Part shown: piece by piece, positions 1-6,337 of the stretch
Numbering within the stretch: position 1 is the first letter of the stretch
Layout of the letters: the number at the start of each line of letters is the position of its first letter
NCBI GenBank assembly: GCA_964498075.1
Contig: CAZCGA010000107.1
Coordinates: 1 to 22,863 of the forward strand
Length of the DNA: 22,863 nucleotides
From: CAZCGA01 sp964498075
GTDB lineage: Bacteria; Desulfobacterota; Binatia; HRBIN30
Reading direction: 5' to 3'
The notes under the pieces: model-generated
Seen by the model: only the letters and a program-made list of their open reading frames with translations
Databases searched by the model: none
What the model was told of the DNA's origin: nothing
Translations under genes and position numbers: made by a program

Positions 1-513
1 CCAGAGCTCGCCGATGGTGAGCGGCTGCACGCGCTGGTAGGCGCGCACGAACCGGCTCAGCGTCTGCGGATCGAACAGACTGTCGGTGTGTGCGACGAAG
101 GCCCAGGCGATCCCAAAGACGCGCGGATAGCCCTCGAGGGGCCCGTCCGCAAGCTTGGGGAGTTGGCGATAGAAGCCGCTCGGGAGATCGTCGCGGATCT
201 CGCGAATCTGCTCTTCGACGACGTGGAAGTTGTCGACCAGCCATTCGGCCGCAGGGGTGATGGCGCGTTCCTCGCGGATGGCCTCGCCGATAGTGCGATA
301 CGCGGCGAGCAGCACCCGGCCGTTGTCTCGGAGCCGCGTCGCCAGCGGTCGACCGACCCCAGGCCGCGGCGTCACGCGCTGAGCCGCCGCGAGGCTCTCG
401 GCATGTTGCTCCAAGCGCTCGATGCTGAAGAGCTCACTACGGATTGGCTCTTCGGGTTCGCGCGGGGAAGCGGTCGACAGACCTCGGAGGCGGCGAAGGA
501 TTGAATGCTTCAA
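1..513 (-). CDS. Cyclic beta-1,2-glucan synthase-like protein, N-terminal part (cut by window edge)
   Basis: The reverse strand is open from 513 to the window edge (171 codons). The segment contains WLVDNFHVVEEQIREIRDDL, then YRQLPKLADGPLEGYPRVF and a stretch ending AYQRVQPLTIGELW. I recognise this order as the N-terminal region of the very large NdvB/ChvB/Cgs-type proteins, which polymerise UDP-glucose into cyclic beta-1,2-glucan and carry GH94-type phosphorylase domains further on. Only the part before the glycosyltransferase domain is visible, so activity cannot be judged. I chose a TTG start at 513 because a purine-rich AAGAAAGG lies just upstream. An in-frame GTG at 567 is an alternative. 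The gene is divergent from the CsbD gene. Family assignment comes from remembered conserved motifs and not from a search. Confidence 0.82.
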   Translation of the reverse strand, partial: MKHSILRRLRGLSTASPREPEEPIRSELFSIERLEQHAESLAAAQRVTPRPGVGRPLATRLRDNGRVLLAAYRTIGEAIREERAITPAAEWLVDNFHVVEEQIREIRDDLPSGFYRQLPKLADGPLEGYPRVFGIAWAFVAHTDSLFDPQTLSRFVRAYQRVQPLTIGELW

Positions 514-884
514 TAGGGCCTTTCTTGCTCGGTGAATGCGTCGCACCGAGCCGCAGGAACGTTCCACGCGCCGCGCGCTTCGCGCCGACGCACGCAATGT
601 TGTGGCGGGATCAGTCGAACGCGACTACGCTGGCCGCAACCATAGCACGCCCGCAGGGTAGAAGCTCTGGAACCCCCGTCAGATGGAGATCCCTCTCACA
701 CCCATAGCTACGCCCGCTCATACGGTCTGCGCCAGAGCGCCGATATCCGGCAATACGACGCGCGTAGAACTACGCGCGTGATACTCCCAGCTTGCGGGGA
801 TGCCTGCGGCGGCTACAGTGGTCCGTGCTCGGCACGTTGCACACGAAGCGCACAAGTCCGGGCAGCGGAAGGGAGCGATCGACG
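514..884. other. Intergenic region between divergent genes
   Basis: No convincing gene lies here. It holds a perfect 10-bp palindrome GGAACGTTCC at 556-565, upstream of the glucan synthase, and palindromic element copy 1 at 758-848, upstream of the CsbD gene. Nothing else stands out. Confidence 0.6.
758..848 (+). promoter_or_regulatory. Palindromic upstream element, copy 1 (E1)
   Basis: The core at 758-779 is a perfect inverted repeat: arm ACGCGCGTAG, centre AA, then the complementary arm. The 91 nt from 758 to 848 align without a gap to 1416-1506 (copy 2), sharing the core, an AGCTTG block, GGCTACAGTG and CGGCACGTTGCACACGAAG. It ends 36 nt before the CsbD start codon, so it is likely promoter or operator DNA. 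The regulator is not identifiable. Confidence 0.7.
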
Positions 885-1052
885 ATGGCTAGTGGCAAGA
901 CGGATGAAATTAAGGGTCGTGTGAAGGAGGCAGCGGGGGCACTGACCGGCGATGCGAAGCTGAAGCGCGAAGGTCGGGTCGACCAGGCTGTCGGGAAGGT
1001 AAAGCAGAAGGCGGAGAAGATCATTGATAAGATCAAGGACGCCGTACGCTGA
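885..1052 (+). CDS. CsbD family stress-response protein
   Basis: A 55-residue, highly charged protein beginning MASGKTDEIKGRVKEAAG and continuing with LTGDAKLKREGRVDQAVGKV. This is the classic CsbD/YjbJ pattern of small, hydrophilic, helical proteins induced by general stress (sigma-B in Bacillus, osmotic or stationary-phase stress in Gram-negatives); the molecular function is unknown. The ATG at 885 gives the normal CsbD N-terminus and has GGAAGGGAG about 9 nt upstream. The same frame is open further upstream but that extension has no family similarity. It lies directly behind palindromic element E1 and is followed 72 nt later by a small membrane protein, probably in the same transcript. Confidence 0.93.
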   Translation: MASGKTDEIKGRVKEAAGALTGDAKLKREGRVDQAVGKVKQKAEKIIDKIKDAVR

Positions 1053-1067
1053 GCTGCGTCCCGTTGA

Positions 1068-1103
1068 ACCCCGGAGCTGCGCGACGCGGTGGAGCGCCGG
1101 GGT
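1068..1103 (+). other. Stem-loop between the CsbD gene and the small membrane protein gene
   Basis: ACCCCGG at 1068-1074 can pair with CCGGGGT at 1097-1103 around a 22-nt loop. There is no T tract, so it is not a typical intrinsic terminator. It could be a processing or partial-termination site, or have no function. Confidence 0.3.
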
Positions 1104-1124
1104 CCTTCCACAGGAGAAGATGAG

Positions 1125-1343
1125 ATGAGCGCCGTAAAGATTCTGGCAATTGCGCTGCTCGCGGCCGGCACCCTGGGGCTGGTGTACGGCAACTTCAGCT
1201 ACACCAAGGAGACCCACAAGGCCAATATCGGCTCCCTTGAGCTGTCGGTGAAAGACAAGGAGACGGTCAACGTCCCGATCTGGGCTGGTGTAGGGGCCAT
1301 CGTGGTTGGCGGGCTCCTGCTGCTTGTACCGAAGAAGAGCTAG
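1125..1343 (+). CDS. Small two-helix inner-membrane protein
   Basis: A 72-residue protein. Helix 1 is about residues 3-22 (KILAIALLAAGTLGLVYGNF), followed by a short polar segment with SYTKETHKANIGSLELSVKDKETVNVP split by no obvious motif, then helix 2 at about 49-66 (WAGVGAIVVGGLLLLV) and a basic end (PKKS). I have the impression of a conserved short family often found near stress genes but cannot name it. The ATG at 1125 is preferred because CAGGAGAAG lies just upstream; an upstream in-frame GTG at 1089 would add a non-membrane leader. It sits 72 nt behind the CsbD gene and probably shares its E1-linked promoter, which points to envelope stress. No catalytic residues are visible. Confidence 0.8.
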   Translation: MSAVKILAIALLAAGTLGLVYGNFSYTKETHKANIGSLELSVKDKETVNVPIWAGVGAIVVGGLLLLVPKKS

Positions 1344-1659
1344 CGCGGCGCGCCTCAGACACAGCACGGGCGCTCATCAGGCTGGCCTCTCTGCGACAGC
1401 GCAGGGAATCCGCAACCGCGCGTAGAACTACGCGCGTGGTAGTCCGAGCTTGTGGCACCGACTACGGGGGCTACAGTGAACTTTGTACGGCACGTTGCAC
1501 ACGAAGGGCGAGAGTCTGGACACGGAAGGTCATTTCAATGACTTACACCAAGGGAGAGAGGTCAACTAATAATCTCTTGAGACGGACTTTGATTTGCCAA
1601 CCGCTCGCAGAGGCACGCTGCATATTCCGGCTATCCGGATAGGACGAAACAAAGGTAGC
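1344..1659 (+). other. Intergenic region upstream of the first AI-2E transporter gene
   Basis: This 316-nt stretch has no supported gene. It holds palindromic element copy 2 (1416-1506), then about 150 nt of leader without recognisable structure before the AI-2E start codon at 1660. Confidence 0.6.
1416..1506 (+). promoter_or_regulatory. Palindromic upstream element, copy 2 (E2)
   Basis: The core at 1417-1436 has arms CGCGCGTAG and CTACGCGCG around AA. It is followed by GTGGTAGTCCGAGCTT, which matches copies 3 and 4, and by TTGTACGG at 1483-1490, resembling the TTGTACAA of copies 3-5. The whole 91 nt align ungapped to copy 1. It points toward the AI-2E gene, about 150 nt downstream. Confidence 0.7.
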
Positions 1660-2848
1660 ATGACGCGCAGCTCGCAGTCGTTTCCGTCGGGGGTATCGCG
1701 GCCACTATTGTTCGTAGCGGGGGCGACTTTACTCGTAACGATCCTCTCGCTGGGCCAAGCGGTGCTTATGCCCTTCGCCGTAGCGGCCCTGATCGGGTTT
1801 GTGCTCAGTGCGCCCGTGGCTTGGCTTGAGCGTACCGGCCTGCACCGCGTGGCCAGTGTTGCTCTGGTGCTATTGGTCGTGCTCGGCATCGTCGCGGGGT
1901 TCGGTTACGCACTTTCGCGGCAACTCACTGATCTCGCGACTCACATGCCGCAGTACTCGGCGTCCATCAAGTCAAAACTTGCAGCACTTCGTGAGACACG
2001 CAAAGGATCCGTCACCAAAATACAGGAAACCGTCGAAAAAGTGGGCCGTGATCTCGACAAACAAGAAATGGCCACTGGTTCGCCAGGCGTTGAGTCCCCG
2101 GTGACTCTCCGCAAAGACGTTCAGCCCGTGCTAGTCGTGCCAAACCAGCCGGGCGATGTGGAACGTCTCCGGGCGACGTGGAAACCGCTCGCCAAGCCAA
2201 TCGCGACAGCTGGCATCGTGCTGATCCTGGTGATCTTCCTCCTGGTGCAGCGTGAAGACCTTCGCAATCGCCTCATTCGGCTCGCCGGGCGAGGGCGACT
2301 TACGGTGACCACCAGAACCCTGGATGAGGCCGCGCAACAAATTAGCCGTTTCCTTTTCAGTCAATCGCTGATCAACGCAACGTTTGGCCTGTTCATCGCA
2401 GTCGGGTTGCTCCTCATTGGTATTCCTTACGCACTGCTGTGGGGAGTGACTGCAGCGTTCCTTCGGTTCATGCCTTACCTGGGAACGATGCTCGCGATGT
2501 NNNNNNNNNNTGATGCCGGCGGGTCTTGCGTTTGTGGGATCAGAGGGCTGGGGGCCGACCGTCGAAACGCTCGTGCTGTTTTGGGTCGCGGGCCTCACCG
2601 CTTATGTGCTCGACCCCATTTTGAACGGAACCCGTACCGGAACGTCCTCGTTTGCATTGCTGGTCTCGGCGATATTCTGGACCTGGTTGTGGGGACCAGT
2701 CGGTCTGCTGCTATCGACGCCGATTACCGTGTGTTTGGTTGCTATAGGCAAACATGTGCCTGAAATGGAATTCCTTACCGTGTTGCTTTCCGATGAGCCG
2801 CCGCTGCCCTTTGCCGCATGCGGGAACCGGAGGAATGGAGGCATATGA
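1660..2848 (+). CDS. AI-2E family transporter (interrupted by a 10-N assembly gap)
   Basis: A polytopic membrane protein. N-terminal helices include LLFVAGATLLVTILSLGQAV; there is a long polar region at about residues 100-180, then LILVIFLLVQREDLRNRLI and SQSLINATFGLFIAVGLLLI. After the Ns come FWVAGLTAYVLDPIL, FALLVSAIFWTWLWGPVGLL and STPITVCLVAIGKHVPEMEF. These are hallmarks of the AI-2E/PerM (UPF0118) family. Substrates are mostly unknown; the name does not prove autoinducer export. The reading frame changes across 2501-2510, but removing the ten Ns leaves ATG-TTG-ATG-CCG in frame and gives a 392-residue protein of normal architecture. The apparent frameshift is therefore probably an assembly artefact. 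The ATG at 1660 follows an AAAGG ribosome site. The stop overlaps the next start by four bases (ATGA). Confidence 0.88.
2501..2510. other. Assembly gap (10 Ns) inside the AI-2E gene
   Basis: Ten Ns join two contigs. The base before (T2500) and the two after (TG, 2511-2512) form a leucine codon in frame with both flanks. Comparison with the usual PYxGxxxAxxLP pattern of the family predicts a single residue at this place, so the true gap may be zero bases long. Confidence 0.85.
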
Positions 2849-3567
2849 GATTTCGAGCACTGCTACTCAGCATCGTATGTATCACCCTTCAGGGGTTGGC
2901 GTGGGCAGAGGAACCGGTGGGCGCTGTCCCGGTGCGCATCAGCCGGCTGAGTGACCGCGAAGTCACACAACGCCTCGACTACCTCGAGCAGCGTCTCGAT
3001 TCCGGACGCGATTATGCCTGGTACTGGTGGAACGGGTGGACGGCGTTCTATGGGCTCGGTGTGGTCATTGAGGGTACCCGCGCAGGACTTGCGGACAGCC
3101 GCTCGGCGCGAGCGGATGACGTGGTCAGTGCAGTCAAAGCGACGGGAGGGGTAATCAACCTTCTGCGTAAACCACTCGCGGCAAAGAACGGCGCCGATGC
3201 CGTCCGGGCGCTGCCACAGTCGACGCCTGAGGATCGACGGCGCCAGCTCGTCGCGGCGGAAGATCAGCTCCGCGCGAACGCCCAGGACGCCGACGGGCGC
3301 TACTCGTGGCTCAGGCATGTGGTCAACGTGGGCGTCAACGCGGGCGGCGCGGTTATCGTCTGGCAGGGCTTCGGCGATCGTACCAGGGCCTGGCGTTCCG
3401 CCGGCATCGGTATCGCCGTGGGCGAAGCAATGATCTGGAGCCAGCCGTGGTGGCCAGCGCAGGCGGTGGAGGACTACAGACGCCGATTCGATGGCGATTC
3501 GGGGCAGCGAATCAGCTGGCACGTCACACCGACCATCGGCGGCGCGGCTCTCCATGTAAATTTCTGA
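2845..3567 (+). CDS. Secreted or membrane-anchored protein of unknown function
   Basis: A 240-residue protein that I cannot assign to a family. It starts MRFRALLLSIVCITLQGLAW with a likely signal peptidase site near AWA-EE. The mature part has an acidic/arginine segment (LDYLEQRLDSGRDYAW), a Trp-rich patch (YAWYWWNGWTAFYGLG), and two Gly/Ala-rich hydrophobic stretches (about residues 152-170 and 183-197) that could be membrane helices or a beta-rich core. It ends with aromatic-aliphatic HVNF, which would also suit an outer-membrane protein. Its ATG at 2845 overlaps the stop of the AI-2E gene as ATGA and has AGGAATGGAGG upstream, so translation is probably coupled to the transporter and the two may work together in the envelope. 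Confidence 0.75.
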   Translation: MRFRALLLSIVCITLQGLAWAEEPVGAVPVRISRLSDREVTQRLDYLEQRLDSGRDYAWYWWNGWTAFYGLGVVIEGTRAGLADSRSARADDVVSAVKATGGVINLLRKPLAAKNGADAVRALPQSTPEDRRRQLVAAEDQLRANAQDADGRYSWLRHVVNVGVNAGGAVIVWQGFGDRTRAWRSAGIGIAVGEAMIWSQPWWPAQAVEDYRRRFDGDSGQRISWHVTPTIGGAALHVNF

Positions 3568-3574
3568 GTGCCGC

Positions 3575-5080
3575 GTGCCGCAGTTCCTGGCGCGGAGTCA
3601 CGACGACGAACGGCACGAGATCGACCCCGTTGCGGACCAATTTGCAAGCAATGTCAGTCAGAGCTTGTCGTCTTCTGACCGCGGCAGCGGGAATTGGAAT
3701 CCGTGGCCAGAACGTCGCCGCCGAGCGTGCCGAGGTGCACGTCTTCTCGTCGCGGCCTGCGCGTTCCTCACGGGCCCCTGCGGCTGCACTCACTTCACTC
3801 CGTATTACCGCTGGGATCAGGCGCATCAGGTCGCACCGATTGACGGCGCCGAGATCGACCACCGATTGTTGCTGATCGGTGACGCCGGCGACCCCGACCG
3901 CGCCGGCGAACCAACGTTGAAGTTGCTGGCGCAGCGAGTGCGGCAGATGCCGGAGCGCACGACGGTGGTGTTCCTGGGCGACAATGCCTACGAACGCGGC
4001 ATGCCGGAGCCGGTGGAGAAACCGGCCGAAAAGGCGGCCGACGTTGCCAAAGAGGTCGTCGACACCGTCTTTCTCGACCTCTTCGACAGCCGCCAGCAAG
4101 CCGAGCGTGCCCTGAACGCGCAACTCGACGTGGTCCGGGGCACTCCGGCGCGCGTGATCTTCATCCCAGGGAACCACGATTGGGACCAGTTCGAAGTCGG
4201 CGGCTGGAGTCGCATCCGGGAGGAGGAGAAATTCATCAAGACGTCGGCCGCGGACGGTGGCATGGACGGTACCATGCTGCCACCCGGCGGCTGTCCCGAC
4301 CCGACTCCGGTGGCTCTCGGTACCAGGGGCGAGTTGATCGTGCTCGACACCGAGTGGTGGCTCGACACGCGCATTGACGGCAAGCCGACCACCGAAAACA
4401 ATCCGACCCATTGCGTTTACACGACCGAGCGGCAGGTGCGTGATGCGCTCGTGGCGCAGCTCGAGGCGGCATCGAATCAGCATCGCTGGTCGATCGTCGC
4501 CGGGCATCATCCGCTCGAAAGCGAGGGGCCGCACGGTGGGTTCGTCGACCCGCTCACGCATATTTTCCCCTTCCAGATCGTGCGCCATTACGTCCCCTTT
4601 TACATCGAGTGGATTCCGGTTCCCGTGCTCGGCTCGCTCGTCGTCGGGTTGCGCAATTGCTGCTCGCCGAGCGTGCAAGATATGTCAAACCGCCGCAACC
4701 GCCACATGCGCAACGCGGTCGGCCTCTCCCTGCTAGAAGCGCAACGCCACGGCGCCGCCCCGCTCGCTTATGCCGCGGGCCATGACCACAGCTTGCAAGT
4801 GTTCGAGGCGTCGCAGGGCGCGCGTTACTTGCTCGTGAGCGGACTCGGATCGCATTCGCGCGCCTCCGATGTCGGCAGCAGCCGCCGGACTCTCTTCGCC
4901 CACTCGAATTCAGCGCACCCCGGGTTCATGGAGATCGACTTCCTGACCGATGGAAGCGTTCGTCTCGCGGTGCTCGAATGGACCGATGACACCTCCGATG
5001 GAGCCGAGGTGTTCTCGTCGTACTTGGCGAAGCCGGGTGCGTTGCAGAAGGACACGGTCGCCGCAGGAGGTGGTCGCTGA
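3575..5080 (+). CDS. Calcineurin-like metallophosphoesterase, probable lipoprotein
   Basis: The order of metal-binding motifs is complete for the calcineurin-like superfamily: GDAGD (102-106), GDNAY (135-139), GNHDWD (199-204), GHHP (310-313) and GHDH (402-405). Such proteins use two metal ions to cleave phosphate esters; the substrate is unknown. A basic stretch and hydrophobic segment (about 47-71, ARLLVAACAFLTGPCGC) ending in cysteines suggests a lipoprotein or secreted enzyme with an acidic acceptor-pocket insertion between 140 and 190. The start is uncertain. A GTG at 3575 lies 7 nt after the previous stop, but the first 45 residues look non-native, and a TTG at 3665 would give a more ordinary signal peptide. 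No strong ribosome site decides this. It probably belongs to the same transcript as the two genes before it. Confidence 0.85.
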   Translation: MPQFLARSHDDERHEIDPVADQFASNVSQSLSSSDRGSGNWNPWPERRRRACRGARLLVAACAFLTGPCGCTHFTPYYRWDQAHQVAPIDGAEIDHRLLLIGDAGDPDRAGEPTLKLLAQRVRQMPERTTVVFLGDNAYERGMPEPVEKPAEKAADVAKEVVDTVFLDLFDSRQQAERALNAQLDVVRGTPARVIFIPGNHDWDQFEVGGWSRIREEEKFIKTSAADGGMDGTMLPPGGCPDPTPVALGTRGELIVLDTEWWLDTRIDGKPTTENNPTHCVYTTERQVRDALVAQLEAASNQHRWSIVAGHHPLESEGPHGGFVDPLTHIFPFQIVRHYVPFYIEWIPVPVLGSLVVGLRNCCSPSVQDMSNRRNRHMRNAVGLSLLEAQRHGAAPLAYAAGHDHSLQVFEASQGARYLLVSGLGSHSRASDVGSSRRTLFAHSNSAHPGFMEIDFLTDGSVRLAVLEWTDDTSDGAEVFSSYLAKPGALQKDTVAAGGGR

Positions 5081-5127
5081 GCAGCGCGCCCCCGATGTCG
5101 GGCACCAGCATGCCACCGCCCCGCGAA

Positions 5128-5523
5128 TCAGCCTTCAGAGAGATTCGCGCCACTTCTTTTGATCCGTTGGAAATCTTTCTGCAACTCCTCGAGCTGCTCG
5201 TCAGTAAGATCCTGGAGGTTGATCAGCGCGTTGCGTGCTCCCTGCACCCCACGGATCAGCTCGTCGAGTTTCAGATGGATGGCTCGCGCATCTCGGTTTT
5301 GTGCGTTTTGGATCAGGAAGACCACCAGGAACGTCACGACTGTGGTTCCCGTATTAACGAATAGCTGCCAACTATCCGAGTACGCGAAATAGGGTCCCGC
5401 CCCCGCCCATACGACCACAACAAGGAGCGCAAGGGCGAAAGCCCAAGTCGAACCTAACCCGTCTGCGGCTGCGTGCGCTACTTTGCGAAACATCCAATCG
5501 CTGCCTCTGTGGAAGGTCACCAT
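5128..5523 (-). CDS. Low-affinity iron permease family small membrane protein
   Basis: A 131-residue protein from the ATG at 5523. It has MVTFHRGSDWMFRKVAHAAA, a first helix WAFALALLVVVVWAGAGPYF, then SDSWQLFVNTGTTVVTFLVV and the strongly conserved FLIQNAQNRDARAIHLKLDE. This is the bacterial protein related to the fungal Fet4 low-affinity iron permease (PF04120-type); transport has rarely been tested in bacteria. The C-terminus is charged (LTDEQLEELQKDFQRI). An upstream in-frame ATG at 5595 would add 24 residues and overlap the previous gene by 29 nt. I prefer 5523 because GGAGAACCAGGT precedes it and the family N-terminus fits. It is the last gene of a minus-strand run and converges with the phosphoesterase gene. 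Confidence 0.85.
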   Translation of the reverse strand: MVTFHRGSDWMFRKVAHAAADGLGSTWAFALALLVVVVWAGAGPYFAYSDSWQLFVNTGTTVVTFLVVFLIQNAQNRDARAIHLKLDELIRGVQGARNALINLQDLTDEQLEELQKDFQRIKRSGANLSEG

Positions 5524-5566
5524 ACCTGGTTCTCCGCCGCGGTCTTGAACGGCGTTGGTCTGCACG

Positions 5567-6337
5567 TTACTCAATGCGGATCTTCTGTCGCTCATAGTTG
5601 CGTGGGCCCTCGAAGCGCGCCAAGGCGGGCGGCGCGCCAGGCGCCACGACGAAGGTGGTTTCGGGGGCGATCGCTTGGATGATCGGATCGATGAGAAAGT
5701 TAACGGTTGGCCGCAAGAGAAAATTCACGCCGTCGATGCTCTCACCGACGCGACGCACCACGGTCTTGCCTTGACGCAGCAGCTCCATATCAAGCACGCG
5801 CGGTTTCGGCGTGGCCACGACGGTGCGGAAGACCAATCGTTCATCAGTCGCGTTTAGGTCGAAATTCTTGATCACCATGAAGACTAGGGGGCCCCAGTAT
5901 GTTCCGGGCGTCAAATCGACGTGTTCGTCATAGTTCTGGCGGTCTTTGCCCAGACCCGAGAACCCAGTGATATGCCCAGCCGCGACGTCGACAGTGATGT
6001 CCACGGTGGCAACTCCGGCGGTATTGCGAATGATCGACCGGCCGCGCACCGTTTGAAGGGTCTCGCCGACCCGCGCCTCCACGCGATCCTCATCGCTGGA
6101 ACCGTCGCGGAATCGCGCAATGCGCACGGCGTGGAGCGTTTGCCCTCGACGGCGTTGGTGATAGTTGATCGAGCCGATTACCACCTTGCCGTCAGGCGAC
6201 CGGATCGAAGACAGCCCGGCGACGTCGCCCTCGACCCAGGCAAGCCGGATGGGGTCCCCCGGCTCGCGGCCCGCCGCAGGGCGTGCAGCGAGCGTAGCAA
6301 CAGTTGCGAGGACCCAGAGTAGTGGCTTCAGGCTCAC
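5567..6337 (-). CDS. Secreted protein of unknown function
   Basis: A 256-residue protein that I cannot assign. It starts MSLKPLLWVLATVATLAARP, a Sec signal with a likely cut near PAAG-REP. The mature part alternates hydrophobic and polar residues (VVIGSINYHQ, TVRGRSIIRNTAGVATVDIT, GTYWGPLVFMVIKNFDL) and looks beta-rich. There are no cysteines, so it is not redox-active. The start is a GTG at 6337 whose first four bases (GTGA) overlap the stop of the upstream esterase gene, so it is probably translated from the same message by coupling. A periplasmic partner or accessory of the esterase is the natural guess, but only position supports this. Confidence 0.72.
   Translation of the reverse strand: MSLKPLLWVLATVATLAARPAAGREPGDPIRLAWVEGDVAGLSSIRSPDGKVVIGSINYHQRRRGQTLHAVRIARFRDGSSDEDRVEARVGETLQTVRGRSIIRNTAGVATVDITVDVAAGHITGFSGLGKDRQNYDEHVDLTPGTYWGPLVFMVIKNFDLNATDERLVFRTVVATPKPRVLDMELLRQGKTVVRRVGESIDGVNFLLRPTVNFLIDPIIQAIAPETTFVVAPGAPPALARFEGPRNYERQKIRIE

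Noticed and set aside
826..842. Possible sigma-54 promoter (GGCACGTTGCAC) in element copies 1 and 2
   Set aside because: The GG and GC pairs are 6 nt apart, whereas sigma-54 promoters need about 10 nt between them.
758..1436. ECF sigma promoter of the GAAC...GTC kind within the palindromic element
   Set aside because: The interval between the two boxes (about 13 nt) is too short for the usual 15-17 nt, and the dyad explains the sequence better.
2501..2510. True frameshift making the first AI-2E gene a pseudogene
   Set aside because: The shift is created only by the Ns; both sides are in the same frame once they are removed.
1660..2848. Quorum-sensing export system based on the AI-2E name
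   Set aside because: No luxS, lsr or receptor gene is in the window, and most family members have other or unknown substrates.
3524..4678. 384-codon open frame on the minus strand
   Set aside because: It is antisense to the phosphoesterase with complete metal-binding motifs, and its composition is typical of a shadow frame.
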